From assembly GCF_001720485.1 (NCBI RefSeq), contig NZ_CP017114.1, positions 1,550,001-1,614,000 on the forward strand: a stretch of DNA of 64,000 nucleotides, written 5' to 3'. Position numbers and translations under genes: made by a program. The notes under the pieces were generated by a model. The model had not been told where the DNA came from. It searched no databases and worked only from the letters and a program-made list of their open reading frames with translations. This DNA comes from Cobetia marina. GTDB lineage: Bacteria > Pseudomonadota > Gammaproteobacteria > Pseudomonadales > Halomonadaceae. The first letter of the stretch is position 1. Each line of letters begins with the position of its first letter. This document shows, piece by piece, positions 1 through 8,567 of the stretch.

Positions 1-17
1 GAGGCGCATCATGCCGC

Positions 18-1853
18 TCAGGTCGCGCCCGGGATGGGTTGGCTTCCCGATCCCGGGAGGGCGTGCGGGGTTGGCGTGGCAGTGGTGCCTGGCGTGGTAA
101 TTGGCGAGGTACTGGACGTGGTAGCTGGCGTGGCGGGTGTGGCAGCGCTCGGGGCTTCAGGCTCAGCGGCTTCGGCAGGCATCGGTCTGGCCTGAGGGGC
201 CGGCTGCATGGCCGTCGCGGGCTGCTCGTGGGTCGCCTTGAGCATGCGATAGACCGAGAACATGTAGGCGATGCTGACGAGGAAGAAGGGCGCACCGACC
301 ACGATCGCCAGGCTCTTGATGGCGTTGAAGCCTCCGGCAAGCTGGAAGACGATGCCGGTGACACCGATGATCACGCCCCACAGCAGACGCATCAGGATCT
401 TTGGATTCTCGTTGCCATTGGAGACCTGCATGGCCGAGAAGAACGAGGCCGAATCCGAGGTGGTGACGGCGAAGACGACGATGTTGAACAGCACCGCGAG
501 GCACAGCCACCAGCCGCCGGGCATGCTCTGCAGCAACAGGTAGATGCCGGATTCCGGATTGCCCTGCACGCTCTCCCACAGCGGCACGATCTGATTGACC
601 TCGGCATAGCCGGCCGAGCCGCCCCAGATGCTGAACCATACGATCGACAGCAGCATCGGCACCACCACCACGCCGAACACGAATTCGCGCAGGGTGCGGC
701 CGCGGGAGATGCGCGCGATGAAACCGCCGCAGAAGGGGATGTAGGAGATGTACCAGAGCCAGTAGAAGATCATCCACCAGCCCACCCATTCGCGCTGTTC
801 GAAGCTGCCCGCATCGGCCCAGAACTGAGTGACGAACACCGAGCCGAAGTAGTCACCGAACTGCTGGGTGATCATGTTCAGCAGGTACTGCGCCGGTGCA
901 TGACCGAAGGCCAGCAGCGCCAGCAATATGGCACCGGCCATGACCATGTTGAGCAGGCTGAGGTACTTGATGCCGCGCTCGATGCCGGTTGCCGCCGATG
1001 CTACGTAGGCGATGATGATCACCAGCATCACCATGGCCTGACCGAAGGCACCGAACTCGAGCCCGAACAGCACCTTCAAGGCATAGCTGATGGAGGTGAC
1101 GCCCAGGCCGATCATGGTGGCATTGCCGCCGATGGTGCCGATCACGCCCAGCCCGTTGGCAAGCTTGCCCCACAGGCTGCTGTTGCAACGCTCTCCTAGA
1201 AGGCCGTAGAGGCCGGTGGCGACCGTTAGCGGCTGCCCCAGGCGATAGGCCGGAAAGGCGATGGCCCAGGCGGCCACGGCAAACAGTGCCCAGCCATTTA
1301 TGCCCCAGTCCATCAAGGTGTCGAGAATCGCGGTCGATACCCCGGCCTGCTGGCCGACTTGATTGAGGTCCTGCACATGCGAGGAGGTGTAGAGATGCGT
1401 CAATGGCTCGGCGACGCTGAAGAACACGAAGCCGATGCCCAGTCCGCAGCTGAAGATCATCGAGATCCACGCCACATAGCTGAATTCAGGGCGTGAGTCG
1501 TCCGGCCCCAGCCGGATGCCGCCAAAGGGGCTGAGCAACAGATAGAAGCTGAAGATCAGTGTCGCGGCGACACCAAGCACGAAGCTCCAGCCGAAGTTGA
1601 AGATCAGGAAGTCGCGTATGCCGGACAGCGCCGCGCCGGTCTGCTCCGGTGCCGCCAGGGCGTAGATCATGATCAGGGTGTAGATGCTGAGAACGGGCCA
1701 GAACAGCCCCTTGTCGTAGTCGCCAAGCAGACCGGACGAGCGCGGAACGCCGTTGCTGCCAGCGTGCTCAGCCGCTGCGGGATTGCGTGTTGCTGTCACT
1801 GGGATGCCTCCAGGAAGGGGCCCTGATGCTCCACGCCAGATCTCGTCAGACAC
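18..1853 (-). CDS. BCCT-family betaine/choline/carnitine transporter
   Basis: A 611-residue inner-membrane protein with about 12 hydrophobic segments. BCCT proteins take up compatible solutes such as glycine betaine using sodium or proton gradients. The family signature is visible as an aromatic-rich helix (WWMIFYWLWYISYIPF) followed by GGFIARISRGRTLREF, plus the conserved GIGFVFFSVAEPL stretch near residue 140. Several aromatic-box positions differ from the common WAWWISW pattern (WLWYISY here), so the exact substrate cannot be named. Residues about 540-611 form a hydrophilic Ala/Pro/Thr-rich tail, longer than usual and of unknown role. The family is certain; the substrate is unknown. Confidence 0.93.
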   Translation of the reverse strand: MSDEIWRGASGPLPGGIPVTATRNPAAAEHAGSNGVPRSSGLLGDYDKGLFWPVLSIYTLIMIYALAAPEQTGAALSGIRDFLIFNFGWSFVLGVAATLIFSFYLLLSPFGGIRLGPDDSRPEFSYVAWISMIFSCGLGIGFVFFSVAEPLTHLYTSSHVQDLNQVGQQAGVSTAILDTLMDWGINGWALFAVAAWAIAFPAYRLGQPLTVATGLYGLLGERCNSSLWGKLANGLGVIGTIGGNATMIGLGVTSISYALKVLFGLEFGAFGQAMVMLVIIIAYVASAATGIERGIKYLSLLNMVMAGAILLALLAFGHAPAQYLLNMITQQFGDYFGSVFVTQFWADAGSFEQREWVGWWMIFYWLWYISYIPFCGGFIARISRGRTLREFVFGVVVVPMLLSIVWFSIWGGSAGYAEVNQIVPLWESVQGNPESGIYLLLQSMPGGWWLCLAVLFNIVVFAVTTSDSASFFSAMQVSNGNENPKILMRLLWGVIIGVTGIVFQLAGGFNAIKSLAIVVGAPFFLVSIAYMFSVYRMLKATHEQPATAMQPAPQARPMPAEAAEPEAPSAATPATPATTSSTSPITTPGTTATPTPHALPGSGSQPIPGAT

Positions 1854-2287
1854 CTGACAAGCCGACAGGAATATCGAGAGCAGATTTTATTGTTGTCATG
1901 GGAGCGGGGGCTGGGACCTCGCCATTCATCGAAGCGGCAAGGTCCCCATCCATCGTCAGTGAATGCGCTGCAGCTGATGCAGCACTCGATGAATCTTCTC
2001 GCGTCAAAATGAAAATAGACGGCGGTGTAAATCACGCAAGTGAAATTTTTAGGTATTTTTTCATTTATATGCGAATTGGTAGGCTTCTAGCGCTAACACC
2101 TTGAAATAAAGAATCAATTGGGTGCACTGCGCAGATTGGTTCGAGGGTCGAAGGCGGGCGAACAGAGGTAGGGGGAGGAACGGGATAGGAAAGAGGAGGT
2201 GAGGGGGAGTGTGGATGCTGAGAGTGGAGTGAGGCAGCCTGTCAGGAGTGGCACTGCACGGAAGGTACAGCGCCTTGCTCTGACCCG
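1854..2287. other. Intergenic region between BCCT transporter and flavoprotein gene
   Basis: There is no convincing gene here. The first 250 bases are relatively AT-rich (an ATTTTTAGGTATTTTTTC stretch near 2044) and probably hold the promoter of the minus-strand transporter gene. Positions about 2165-2225 form a G-rich purine run, and a short inverted repeat CGTTAC-CTCC-GTAACG (2286-2301) overlaps the end of the next gene. No ORF here has a credible ribosome-binding site or recognisable product. Confidence 0.5.
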
Positions 2288-3358
2288 TTACCTCCGTAAC
2301 GACATTGCCCTACATGCCATTCGATATTCCTTTCCCAATATTGCCATCAGCTCTCCCGCTGGCATCGCTCTGGCCAGCGGGGCGCCCTGGCCCGCCCACT
2401 GTGCCCCGAAACCGGTGTCGCCCTGCGATCTGGCGGCAGCGTTGAGCGCCTTGCCGGCGGCGTAGGTGAGAGGGTAGTCCGGTGGTGTGGGGCATGATGG
2501 GTCTTCCATCAGGCGGGCAAATCGATTGGCGAGAATGCGTGCGGGGCGGCCCGAGACGATCGAGGTCATGCGGGTGTCATGCGCTGCCGGCCCTGCGAGT
2601 GCGTCTCGATAGGCGGCATCGGCGCTGGATTCCGGGCAGGCGATGAAGGCGGTTCCGAGTTGGGCTGCCACGGCGCCATTCGCGAGAGCGGCGGCAATGG
2701 CCTCACCATTCATGATGCCACCTGCGGCAATGATCGGCAGGTGCGTGGCGTCTACCAGCTGCCTGGTCAGGGCGGCAGTGCTCAGCTGGGTATCCGCGGC
2801 TTTAGGATCGAACATGCCGCGATGACCTCCCGCTTCGAACCCCTGCGCCACGATGGCGTCCAGGCCGGCCCGCTCGATGGCGCGGGCTTCCCCCGGGTGG
2901 GTCGCTGTCGCCATGAGCCAGATGCCTGCCTCCTTCAAGGCGCGGATGAAATCGCGTGAGGGTAGGCCGAAGTGAAAGCTGACGACGGGTGGGCGAGTCT
3001 CCAGCAACATCGCCTGCATGTCGGGGTCATCGGCGACGCTGGTATAGAGCGTGTCGAGTCTGGCGGGGGGCGTTGCCTCGAAGGCCTGGAAGTGCGGCGT
3101 CAGCCACTCCCGCCAGGCGCTCTCGCGAGCAGCGTCATGTGTCGGGGCCGGGTGCACGAAGACATTGACGTTGAAGGGCCTGTCGGTCAGCGCTTGCAGT
3201 TCCGTGATCATCCTGCGGGCGCCGTCGGCATCCGTGGCACCGACGCCGATCGAGCCCAGCCCGCCTGCCTTCGAGACCTCGGCTGCCAGACGAGGCGTCG
3301 AGACGCCTGCCATCGGGGCCTGAATGATCGGCCACTGCATTCCCATCCTCTTCAGCAT
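2288..3358 (-). CDS. Nitronate monooxygenase-family FMN oxidoreductase
   Basis: A 356-residue TIM-barrel flavoprotein of the 2-nitropropane dioxygenase / nitronate monooxygenase superfamily, which oxidises alkyl nitronates with FMN and O2. Visible family features are the N-terminal PIIQAPMAGVSTPRLAAEVSKAG, the glycine-rich AAGGIMNGEAIAAALANGA phosphate-binding stretch and the downstream QLGTAFIACPES signature. I start it at the ATG at 3358 (MLKRMGMQWP) because GGGGAG lies about seven bases upstream. A longer frame from 3376 runs into the upstream 15-bp repeats. Some relatives are enoyl-ACP reductases or have unknown substrates, so the reaction is inferred. It lies divergently from poxB. Confidence 0.85.
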   Translation of the reverse strand: MLKRMGMQWPIIQAPMAGVSTPRLAAEVSKAGGLGSIGVGATDADGARRMITELQALTDRPFNVNVFVHPAPTHDAARESAWREWLTPHFQAFEATPPARLDTLYTSVADDPDMQAMLLETRPPVVSFHFGLPSRDFIRALKEAGIWLMATATHPGEARAIERAGLDAIVAQGFEAGGHRGMFDPKAADTQLSTAALTRQLVDATHLPIIAAGGIMNGEAIAAALANGAVAAQLGTAFIACPESSADAAYRDALAGPAAHDTRMTSIVSGRPARILANRFARLMEDPSCPTPPDYPLTYAAGKALNAAARSQGDTGFGAQWAGQGAPLARAMPAGELMAILGKEYRMACRAMSLRR

Positions 3359-3372
3359 TTTCGTTCTCCCCG

Positions 3373-3510
3373 GCATTGCGCGCTCTCCAGTATTGCCCCA
3401 TCCAGTATTGCGCTCTTTCCAGCATTGCTCTCTCTGGCATTGCTCTCTCTGGCATTGCTCTCTCTGGCATTGCTCTCTTCAGTATCGCTCTCTCCAGCAC
3501 TGCGCTCTGC
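3373..3510. repeat. Degenerate 15-bp tandem repeat upstream of the flavoprotein gene
   Basis: Roughly eight imperfect units of a 15-base motif (consensus ATTGCTCTCTCTGGC), with three perfect consecutive copies at about 3424-3468 and decaying copies on either side (e.g. ATTGCTCTCTTCAGT, ATCGCTCTCTCCAGC). The array occupies the 410-base divergent gap between the flavoprotein start (3358) and poxB (3771). On the minus strand it would encode an MPERA repeat, but no gene is supported there. It could influence expression of either neighbour by changing spacing. Confidence 0.75.
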
Positions 3511-3557
3511 TCTGCATGGACAACTCTGCCTGTTCACTCCGCCTGTGCACGCTGCGT

Positions 3558-3593
3558 GGCGTGATCAGGCGGAGTGGCGTGATCAGGCGGAGT
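3558..3593. repeat. Two perfect 18-bp direct repeats
   Basis: Two adjacent identical copies of GGCGTGATCAGGCGGAGT (3558-3575 and 3576-3593), followed by the first three bases of a third. They lie about 180 bases before poxB. Each copy contains the palindrome TGATCA, so they could be paired regulator sites or simply a recent duplication. The sequence alone does not distinguish these. Confidence 0.7.
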
Positions 3594-3770
3594 GGCTCGG
3601 GTGCCACAGGGTCATGCTACGCCGCACGCAACGCCGTGTGCCACTTATGCCTTGCGCCCTCACCATTGCATTTCCTCGGGTCATCCCAACGTCTTGTTTA
3701 CTGTTTATTCGAATGAGTGAATGCATTGCTCATCCTTCACCGCAACTCAACGGAAAAGGAAAGCGCCCCC

Positions 3771-5501
3771 ATGTCCAAGTCCCATTCTTCGGCCCATAGC
3801 GTCTCCGAGATCATCACCGAATCCCTGCTCGAGGCAGGTGCCAAGCGCTGTTACGGCATCGTCGGCGATACCATCAACCATTTCACCGACGCCATCCGGC
3901 GCTCCGAGATGGAGTGGGTGCATGTGCGGCATGAGGAGGTGGCCGGCTTCGCGGCAGGGGGCGAGTCCTTCATCAGCGGGGAGCTGACGTGCTGTGCCGG
4001 CACCTGTGGCCCGGGGAGCACCCACTTTCTCAATGGTCTGATCGAGTCGCATCGCAATGGCGCACCGGTGGTGTTCATCGCCTCGCAGATCGATACCGCC
4101 GAGATGGGCGTGGGCTTCCCGCAGGATGTGGACCAGAAGGCGCTTTATTCCCAGTACAGCGTGTTCTGTGAATACCTGACCAATCCCGAGAATGCTCGCC
4201 GCATGGTGGCCATCGCGGCGCAGAAGGCGCTGGCGGAAGGTGGGGTCGCGGTGCTGATCGTCCCGGGGGACCTTTTCCCGCAGAAGCCGAAGGCCTCGCT
4301 GCCCTGGCGTGCCCACCGCTTCTCGCCGGTGATCCGTCCGAGTGAGCAGGAGCTGGCCGCCGTCGCCGAGGCGCTCAATCAGCCGGGCAAGGTGTCGATC
4401 TACGCTGGGGTCGGCTGTCAGGATGCGCAGGAAGAAGTGCTGGCATTGGCACGTCGCCTCAAGGCGCCGGTGGCCTGGACGTCGCGTGCCAAGGACTTCA
4501 TCGAGCCCAACAACGAGCAGGAAGTCGGCATGACCGGCGTGTTCGGTCTGCAGGGCGGCTACGAGGCCGTCGCGGAATGTGACACCTTGCTGCTGCTGGG
4601 CTGCAGCTTTGCCTGGTCCCAGTTCTATCCGGACAAGGCCACCGTGATCCAGGTGGATCTCGACCCCGGCAAGATCGGTATCCGTCATCCGGTGGATCTC
4701 GGTGTCGTCGGTAGCGTCAAGGACACCTGCGACGCGCTGCTGACCCGCGTGGACCCGCGTGATGACAGCGGCTGGCTTGACAGCTGCCGCAAGAAATATC
4801 TCGAGGCACGCGACGAGGCCGCCGTCACCTCCGACGATGAGCATCTGATTCACCCGCAGGAGCTGACCCTGGCGCTGGACCGCCATGCCAGTGAGGACGC
4901 CGTCTTCACCGCCGATGGCGGTAGCCCCATGGTGTGGTGTCTGCGTCACATCCGCGCCAACGGCAAGCGCCGCACGCTGCCAAGTCTGATGCATGGCACC
5001 ATGGCCAATGCCTACCCTCAGGGCATCGGCATCCAGAAGGCCTACCCTGAGCGTCAGGTGATCGCCATGTGCGGTGATGGCGGTCTGTCGATGCTGATGG
5101 GGGACCTGCTGACTCTCAAGCAGGAGAAGATCCCGCTCAAGATCGTCATCTTCAACAACAGCACGCTGGGCTTCGTTGAGCTGGAGCAGAAGGTCGAGGG
5201 CATCCTGGATACCTACACCGAACTCGAGAATCCCGACTTCTCGCTGGTCGCCCAGTCCATGGGGCTGTGGGGACGGCGTGTCGAGGAGAAGCACGAGCTG
5301 GATGAGGCAGTGCAGAGCCTGCTGGCCCAGGACGGCCCCGGAGTGCTGGAGGTCAAGGTCAACCGCATGGAGCTGGTGATGCCGCCGCACATCGAAGCCG
5401 GGCAGGTCGCTTCCACCGCGCTCTACTCCGCCAAGGCGGTGCTCAATGGGCGCATGGATGACGTGGTCGATCTGGTGCGCAACAACTTCACCGGGCGGTG
5501 A
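3771..5501 (+). CDS. poxB: Pyruvate dehydrogenase (quinone) / pyruvate oxidase
   Basis: A 576-residue thiamine-diphosphate enzyme that decarboxylates pyruvate to acetate and CO2 and passes electrons through FAD to membrane quinone. Its length matches enteric PoxB (about 572). The N-terminal domain has GIVGDTINHFTDAI and RHEEVAGFAAG, with the conserved ThDP-activating Glu near residue 55. The C-terminal PYR/PP part has the CGDGG metal/ThDP motif near residue 434 followed by VIFNNSTLGFVELE. I start at the ATG at 3771, preceded by GGAAAAGGAAAG. A longer frame from 3717 adds only an unlikely leader. It appears monocistronic, with a strong hairpin after the stop. In enteric bacteria PoxB is a stationary-phase enzyme; regulation here is not visible. 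Confidence 0.93.
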   Translation: MSKSHSSAHSVSEIITESLLEAGAKRCYGIVGDTINHFTDAIRRSEMEWVHVRHEEVAGFAAGGESFISGELTCCAGTCGPGSTHFLNGLIESHRNGAPVVFIASQIDTAEMGVGFPQDVDQKALYSQYSVFCEYLTNPENARRMVAIAAQKALAEGGVAVLIVPGDLFPQKPKASLPWRAHRFSPVIRPSEQELAAVAEALNQPGKVSIYAGVGCQDAQEEVLALARRLKAPVAWTSRAKDFIEPNNEQEVGMTGVFGLQGGYEAVAECDTLLLLGCSFAWSQFYPDKATVIQVDLDPGKIGIRHPVDLGVVGSVKDTCDALLTRVDPRDDSGWLDSCRKKYLEARDEAAVTSDDEHLIHPQELTLALDRHASEDAVFTADGGSPMVWCLRHIRANGKRRTLPSLMHGTMANAYPQGIGIQKAYPERQVIAMCGDGGLSMLMGDLLTLKQEKIPLKIVIFNNSTLGFVELEQKVEGILDTYTELENPDFSLVAQSMGLWGRRVEEKHELDEAVQSLLAQDGPGVLEVKVNRMELVMPPHIEAGQVASTALYSAKAVLNGRMDDVVDLVRNNFTGR

Positions 5502-5579
5502 GACATGCTCACGGGGGATCGCCGCTGATTGCCTGATAAAGATGGCTGTCAGCCAATCAGCGGTGCCCAGGTATTCAAC

Positions 5580-5610
5580 ATAGGCCTCACTCAGCCTGAG
5601 TGAGGCCTAT
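5580..5610 (+). terminator. Perfect hairpin after poxB
   Basis: ATAGGCCTCACTCA and TGAGTGAGGCCTAT form a 14-bp perfect stem around a three-base loop (GCC), about 80 bases after the poxB stop. The following bases are not a clean T-run (CTCGCTTCGC), so it may be a weak or bidirectional terminator. Confidence 0.7.
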
Positions 5611-5882
5611 CTCGCTTCGCTATCCTAGCCTCTCCGGCATTGCGACTAGGTAACGGGTACCTGTCAAATGCGCTGCATGACAAATCTGGACTCGGAATAG
5701 CAATTTGGATTTGTGGAAGAATAATCATTCTCAAGTTGAGTAAGGGATAGATGCGATATATTGTCTTGACCCATTCCTGTCAGGTGAAAACATTGTGAAT
5801 ATGACTTTACGAAAATATGCAGTTGTTGTTTAATTCGCCCTGTTTGTATATCAGAAATCAAAAATCAATCAGGTCATTCATC

Positions 5883-6014
5883 ATGAAGAAAATCGCCTTG
5901 TCTTTCCTCGCACTTCTGGTCCTCAGTGCAGGTTCTGCCTACGCTTGCCCCAAAGGTCAGCACCCCCATGGTGGGACTGGTTCTCATCACAAGGGTGGCT
6001 ATTGCTCTTACTGA
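5883..6014 (+). CDS. Small secreted Cys/His-rich peptide
   Basis: A 43-residue product with a textbook signal peptide (MKKIALSFLALLVLSAGSAYA) and a predicted cleavage leaving a 22-residue mature peptide. The mature part has two terminal cysteines that could form a disulfide, four histidines, and a GGTGSHHKGG core. Short CPxG...GGTG.HHKGG.C peptides occur in other gammaproteobacteria as uncharacterised proteins; I infer periplasmic or secreted location and possible metal binding from His/Cys content only. The ribosome-binding site is poor (CAGGT upstream). The surrounding 500 bases are AT-rich relative to neighbours and contain no other gene. Confidence 0.65.
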   Translation: MKKIALSFLALLVLSAGSAYACPKGQHPHGGTGSHHKGGYCSY

Positions 6015-6210
6015 GCCGATGGCGCTGAGAACAATCCAGTGCCGATGAATGGTATTTCCTGCTTGCTTCAATTGAAGGTATCCATTGCCAAAGAGAGCAG
6101 GGAGTATCTTTCATTCGCCAGAAGGTATTTTGGCTCAGTATATATATGAGTCAGAGTGTATTAAGCATGTCGAATCATAATCGACAGCAATACTTGTCGG
6201 CGCTCAAGAA

Positions 6211-6245
6211 CATGAAGGCCTCGATCAATGATCGAGGCCTTCATG
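6211..6245. terminator. 16-bp perfect hairpin between small peptide gene and yjbH
   Basis: CATGAAGGCCTCGATC and GATCGAGGCCTTCATG pair perfectly around the loop AAT. It lies 25 bases after the end of the minus-strand yjb operon and 200 bases after the plus-strand small peptide gene, so it probably serves as a bidirectional terminator. Neither side has a long T-run. Confidence 0.65.
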
Positions 6246-6269
6246 CTTATCATGCAGTGAAATGGAGTA

Positions 6270-8567
6270 TCACTTCCATACCTGTGAGGCGAAACCGCGC
6301 CAGTAGTCGTCCATGTCGCGATAGCTGGTCATGTCATACAGGCTGAACTTGCGATTGAGGCGGGCGCCACCATCACGCGTCAGCGGATTCCACGCCAGGC
6401 CGACATTGTCGCGGGTGGAGTGCATGAAGAAGGCATCCAGCGGCAGCACGATGTAGAGGCCCTTGTCGAAGCTACCCTCACCGAAGTCGTCACCGGCATC
6501 GGTGAAGGTGGCCCAGGCACCCATGCGTGCGCCATTGGCGAAGCCGCGCGAGACATCCAGCGTCACGCCGACATCTTCTGCCAGATAGCGGCCGATACTG
6601 GCCTTGGCCAGCACATCCTCGTAGCCGGTATCCCAGTAGACGCTGGCATGGCCGGTGGTGGTGGAGTAGTCGCGCAACCCGAACTGCTGGTCGAATTCGC
6701 GCTGCTTGACCCAGTTCACATCGACCCCGTAGGCCAGTGGAGAGCCCAGCGGACGATAGAGCACCTCGGCGCCGACACCGGCATACATCATCTCCAGGAT
6801 GCCGCCATAGGCCATGCCGTACCAGTCACGCCCGAACTGGTGGGTGCGGGTGTACTGCAGGTTGTCGATACCAACGTCGGTCTCTTCGATATAGCGCCCG
6901 ATATAGGAGCGAACCCTCGGCAGCTTGGAGTCCGAGATGTAATCGAACTTGTCGAAGTTGTCGAACAGGGTCAGCTGCGCCGAGCCGGAGAGCCAGCCGT
7001 GGCGATCGGTACGCCAGGCGGCTGAGCCGCGCAGATAGGCTTGATAGAGATAGCCATCCGGGCCGCCGATGTTCTGGTTGAGGCCGGGGGAGAAGCCGGC
7101 GCTCCAGCGATCATCGGGATTCTCGAGCAGCACCTTCTCACCCGGGTAGCGCGCGGCACCTTGTGCCTCGTCACTGTCGGGTTCGGTGGCGGCCAGCGCA
7201 TAGACGCCATGGGTATAGCGCAGCTGCTGGCGGGCGTCGTGACCGGCGTTGACGATATCGGCACGCTGGTGGACATCTTCGCGGGTATCCAGGCCGCCGG
7301 AGCGCAGGCGGTAATGGAAGCTCTCGAAATAGTCATCCAGGCGGTTGTGCAATACGCGGTTGGCACGCCCTTCGGCCTGTGCGGTCGAACGGAAACGCGT
7401 ACTCTCGCCGCTGACGATCAGCGCCGTACCTTCGCGGGACAGGCTATCGACACGAATGCCGGATTGCGCCTGGATCTCGCGGGACAGCTCAGGCCAGCTG
7501 ACCTGGTTGCGTGAGGGGGCTTTTGCCTGCAAGGCCTCCGGCGGGCGATCCAGCTTGGCCTGGGAGAGCCCAGCGAGATCCACCCCGAAGTTGACGCCCA
7601 GCATCGCGGTATTGCCCCGCTCCCAACCGGCCTTGAGGGTCAGGTTGTCGGTCACGCTCAGGCGAGCGCCCAGATTGATCGGGCTGTCCTGCGCTTGATC
7701 GTTGTCCTGTGGCTCGCTTTGATAGTCGTTGCCATCCAGCTCCACCATCATCACCAGCGGGTCCCACGGGGTCTGCCATTCCACGCCGCCGAACACGCCC
7801 ATGTCGCCCTTGAACAGGCTGTTGAGGGAGAACTCGCCACCCTGGTCACCGCCGGTCTCGCCGCGACCGGGACGGTCGTTGTAGCTGTCGCGTATCCAGC
7901 CGATCGGGTTGGAGAGATCCCCGCGAGAGCCCAGATACCCCCAGCCCAGTCCCAGCGTGAAGTCCAGGTCATACCAGCGCTTGCTGGCGACCAGATATTC
8001 ACTGCCGAACAGGCTGGTACCGCCCATGTCGCGCAGGCCGACCGCGAGCTGCGGCAGATAGCGGCTCTCTTCCCACAGGCGGATCTTGGCATCGACCCCC
8101 TTGTCCAGATAATCGCGGTCACCGGCGATGGATTCGCCATACAGACGGTTGGTGACCTCGGTATAGCGGAAGCCCACTTCCAGCCAGTCAAGCGGCTGCA
8201 GGCTGACGTTATAGCGCTGATACGGCTCGACCTGGCTGTAGGAGAAGTGGATGCTGCCCGGCTTCTGCATGCGCGCCGTCGGTGTCTGCATCAGCCCGAC
8301 GCCGCCGAAATCCGATTGACCATGCCCCAGGCCGCTCAGGCGGCTCTCGACGGGCTGCGGGCCATCCAGCACGCCGGCGTGGCTCACGGGGGCCAGCATC
8401 ACGCCCGCGCTGAGCAGCGCCAGCCTGCGGATGATGCGTGGCAGCGGTGCCAGACGCGGCCTGGCCTGCATGGCGGGAGAAGAGGGGAAATGATGCATGC
8501 TGTCTGCTGCCATCCTTTGCTTGCCTGAGCGCGAAGCGTGCGGCGGGTTCATGGACGCCTCGCTCAT
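6270..8567 (-). CDS. yjbH: YjbH-family exopolysaccharide outer-membrane protein
   Basis: A 765-residue member of the YjbH family, whose members are predicted beta-barrel-rich outer-membrane proteins made with YjbEFG and linked to extracellular polysaccharide. Family-typical stretches include GLGHGQSDFGGVGLMQTPTARM near residue 80, then WLEVGFRYTEV and the region up to DLDFTLGLGWGYLGSRGDL. The C-terminal half alternates short polar and aromatic strands. The start ATG overlaps the preceding yjbG stop as ATGA (8564-8567), favouring the long form. The signal peptide may be better served from Met32 (MQARPRLAPLPRIIRRLALL). E. coli YjbH is about 700 residues. Last gene of the operon; a hairpin follows. 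Confidence 0.9.
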   Translation of the reverse strand: MSEASMNPPHASRSGKQRMAADSMHHFPSSPAMQARPRLAPLPRIIRRLALLSAGVMLAPVSHAGVLDGPQPVESRLSGLGHGQSDFGGVGLMQTPTARMQKPGSIHFSYSQVEPYQRYNVSLQPLDWLEVGFRYTEVTNRLYGESIAGDRDYLDKGVDAKIRLWEESRYLPQLAVGLRDMGGTSLFGSEYLVASKRWYDLDFTLGLGWGYLGSRGDLSNPIGWIRDSYNDRPGRGETGGDQGGEFSLNSLFKGDMGVFGGVEWQTPWDPLVMMVELDGNDYQSEPQDNDQAQDSPINLGARLSVTDNLTLKAGWERGNTAMLGVNFGVDLAGLSQAKLDRPPEALQAKAPSRNQVSWPELSREIQAQSGIRVDSLSREGTALIVSGESTRFRSTAQAEGRANRVLHNRLDDYFESFHYRLRSGGLDTREDVHQRADIVNAGHDARQQLRYTHGVYALAATEPDSDEAQGAARYPGEKVLLENPDDRWSAGFSPGLNQNIGGPDGYLYQAYLRGSAAWRTDRHGWLSGSAQLTLFDNFDKFDYISDSKLPRVRSYIGRYIEETDVGIDNLQYTRTHQFGRDWYGMAYGGILEMMYAGVGAEVLYRPLGSPLAYGVDVNWVKQREFDQQFGLRDYSTTTGHASVYWDTGYEDVLAKASIGRYLAEDVGVTLDVSRGFANGARMGAWATFTDAGDDFGEGSFDKGLYIVLPLDAFFMHSTRDNVGLAWNPLTRDGGARLNRKFSLYDMTSYRDMDDYWRGFASQVWK

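Noticed and set aside
2165..2225. G-rich purine run as a possible G-quadruplex or triplex
   Set aside because: Only three runs of three or more G are present, and its position relative to genes gives no functional hint.
3747..5390. 547-codon minus-strand frame opposite poxB
   Set aside because: Shadow of poxB with no recognisable domain.
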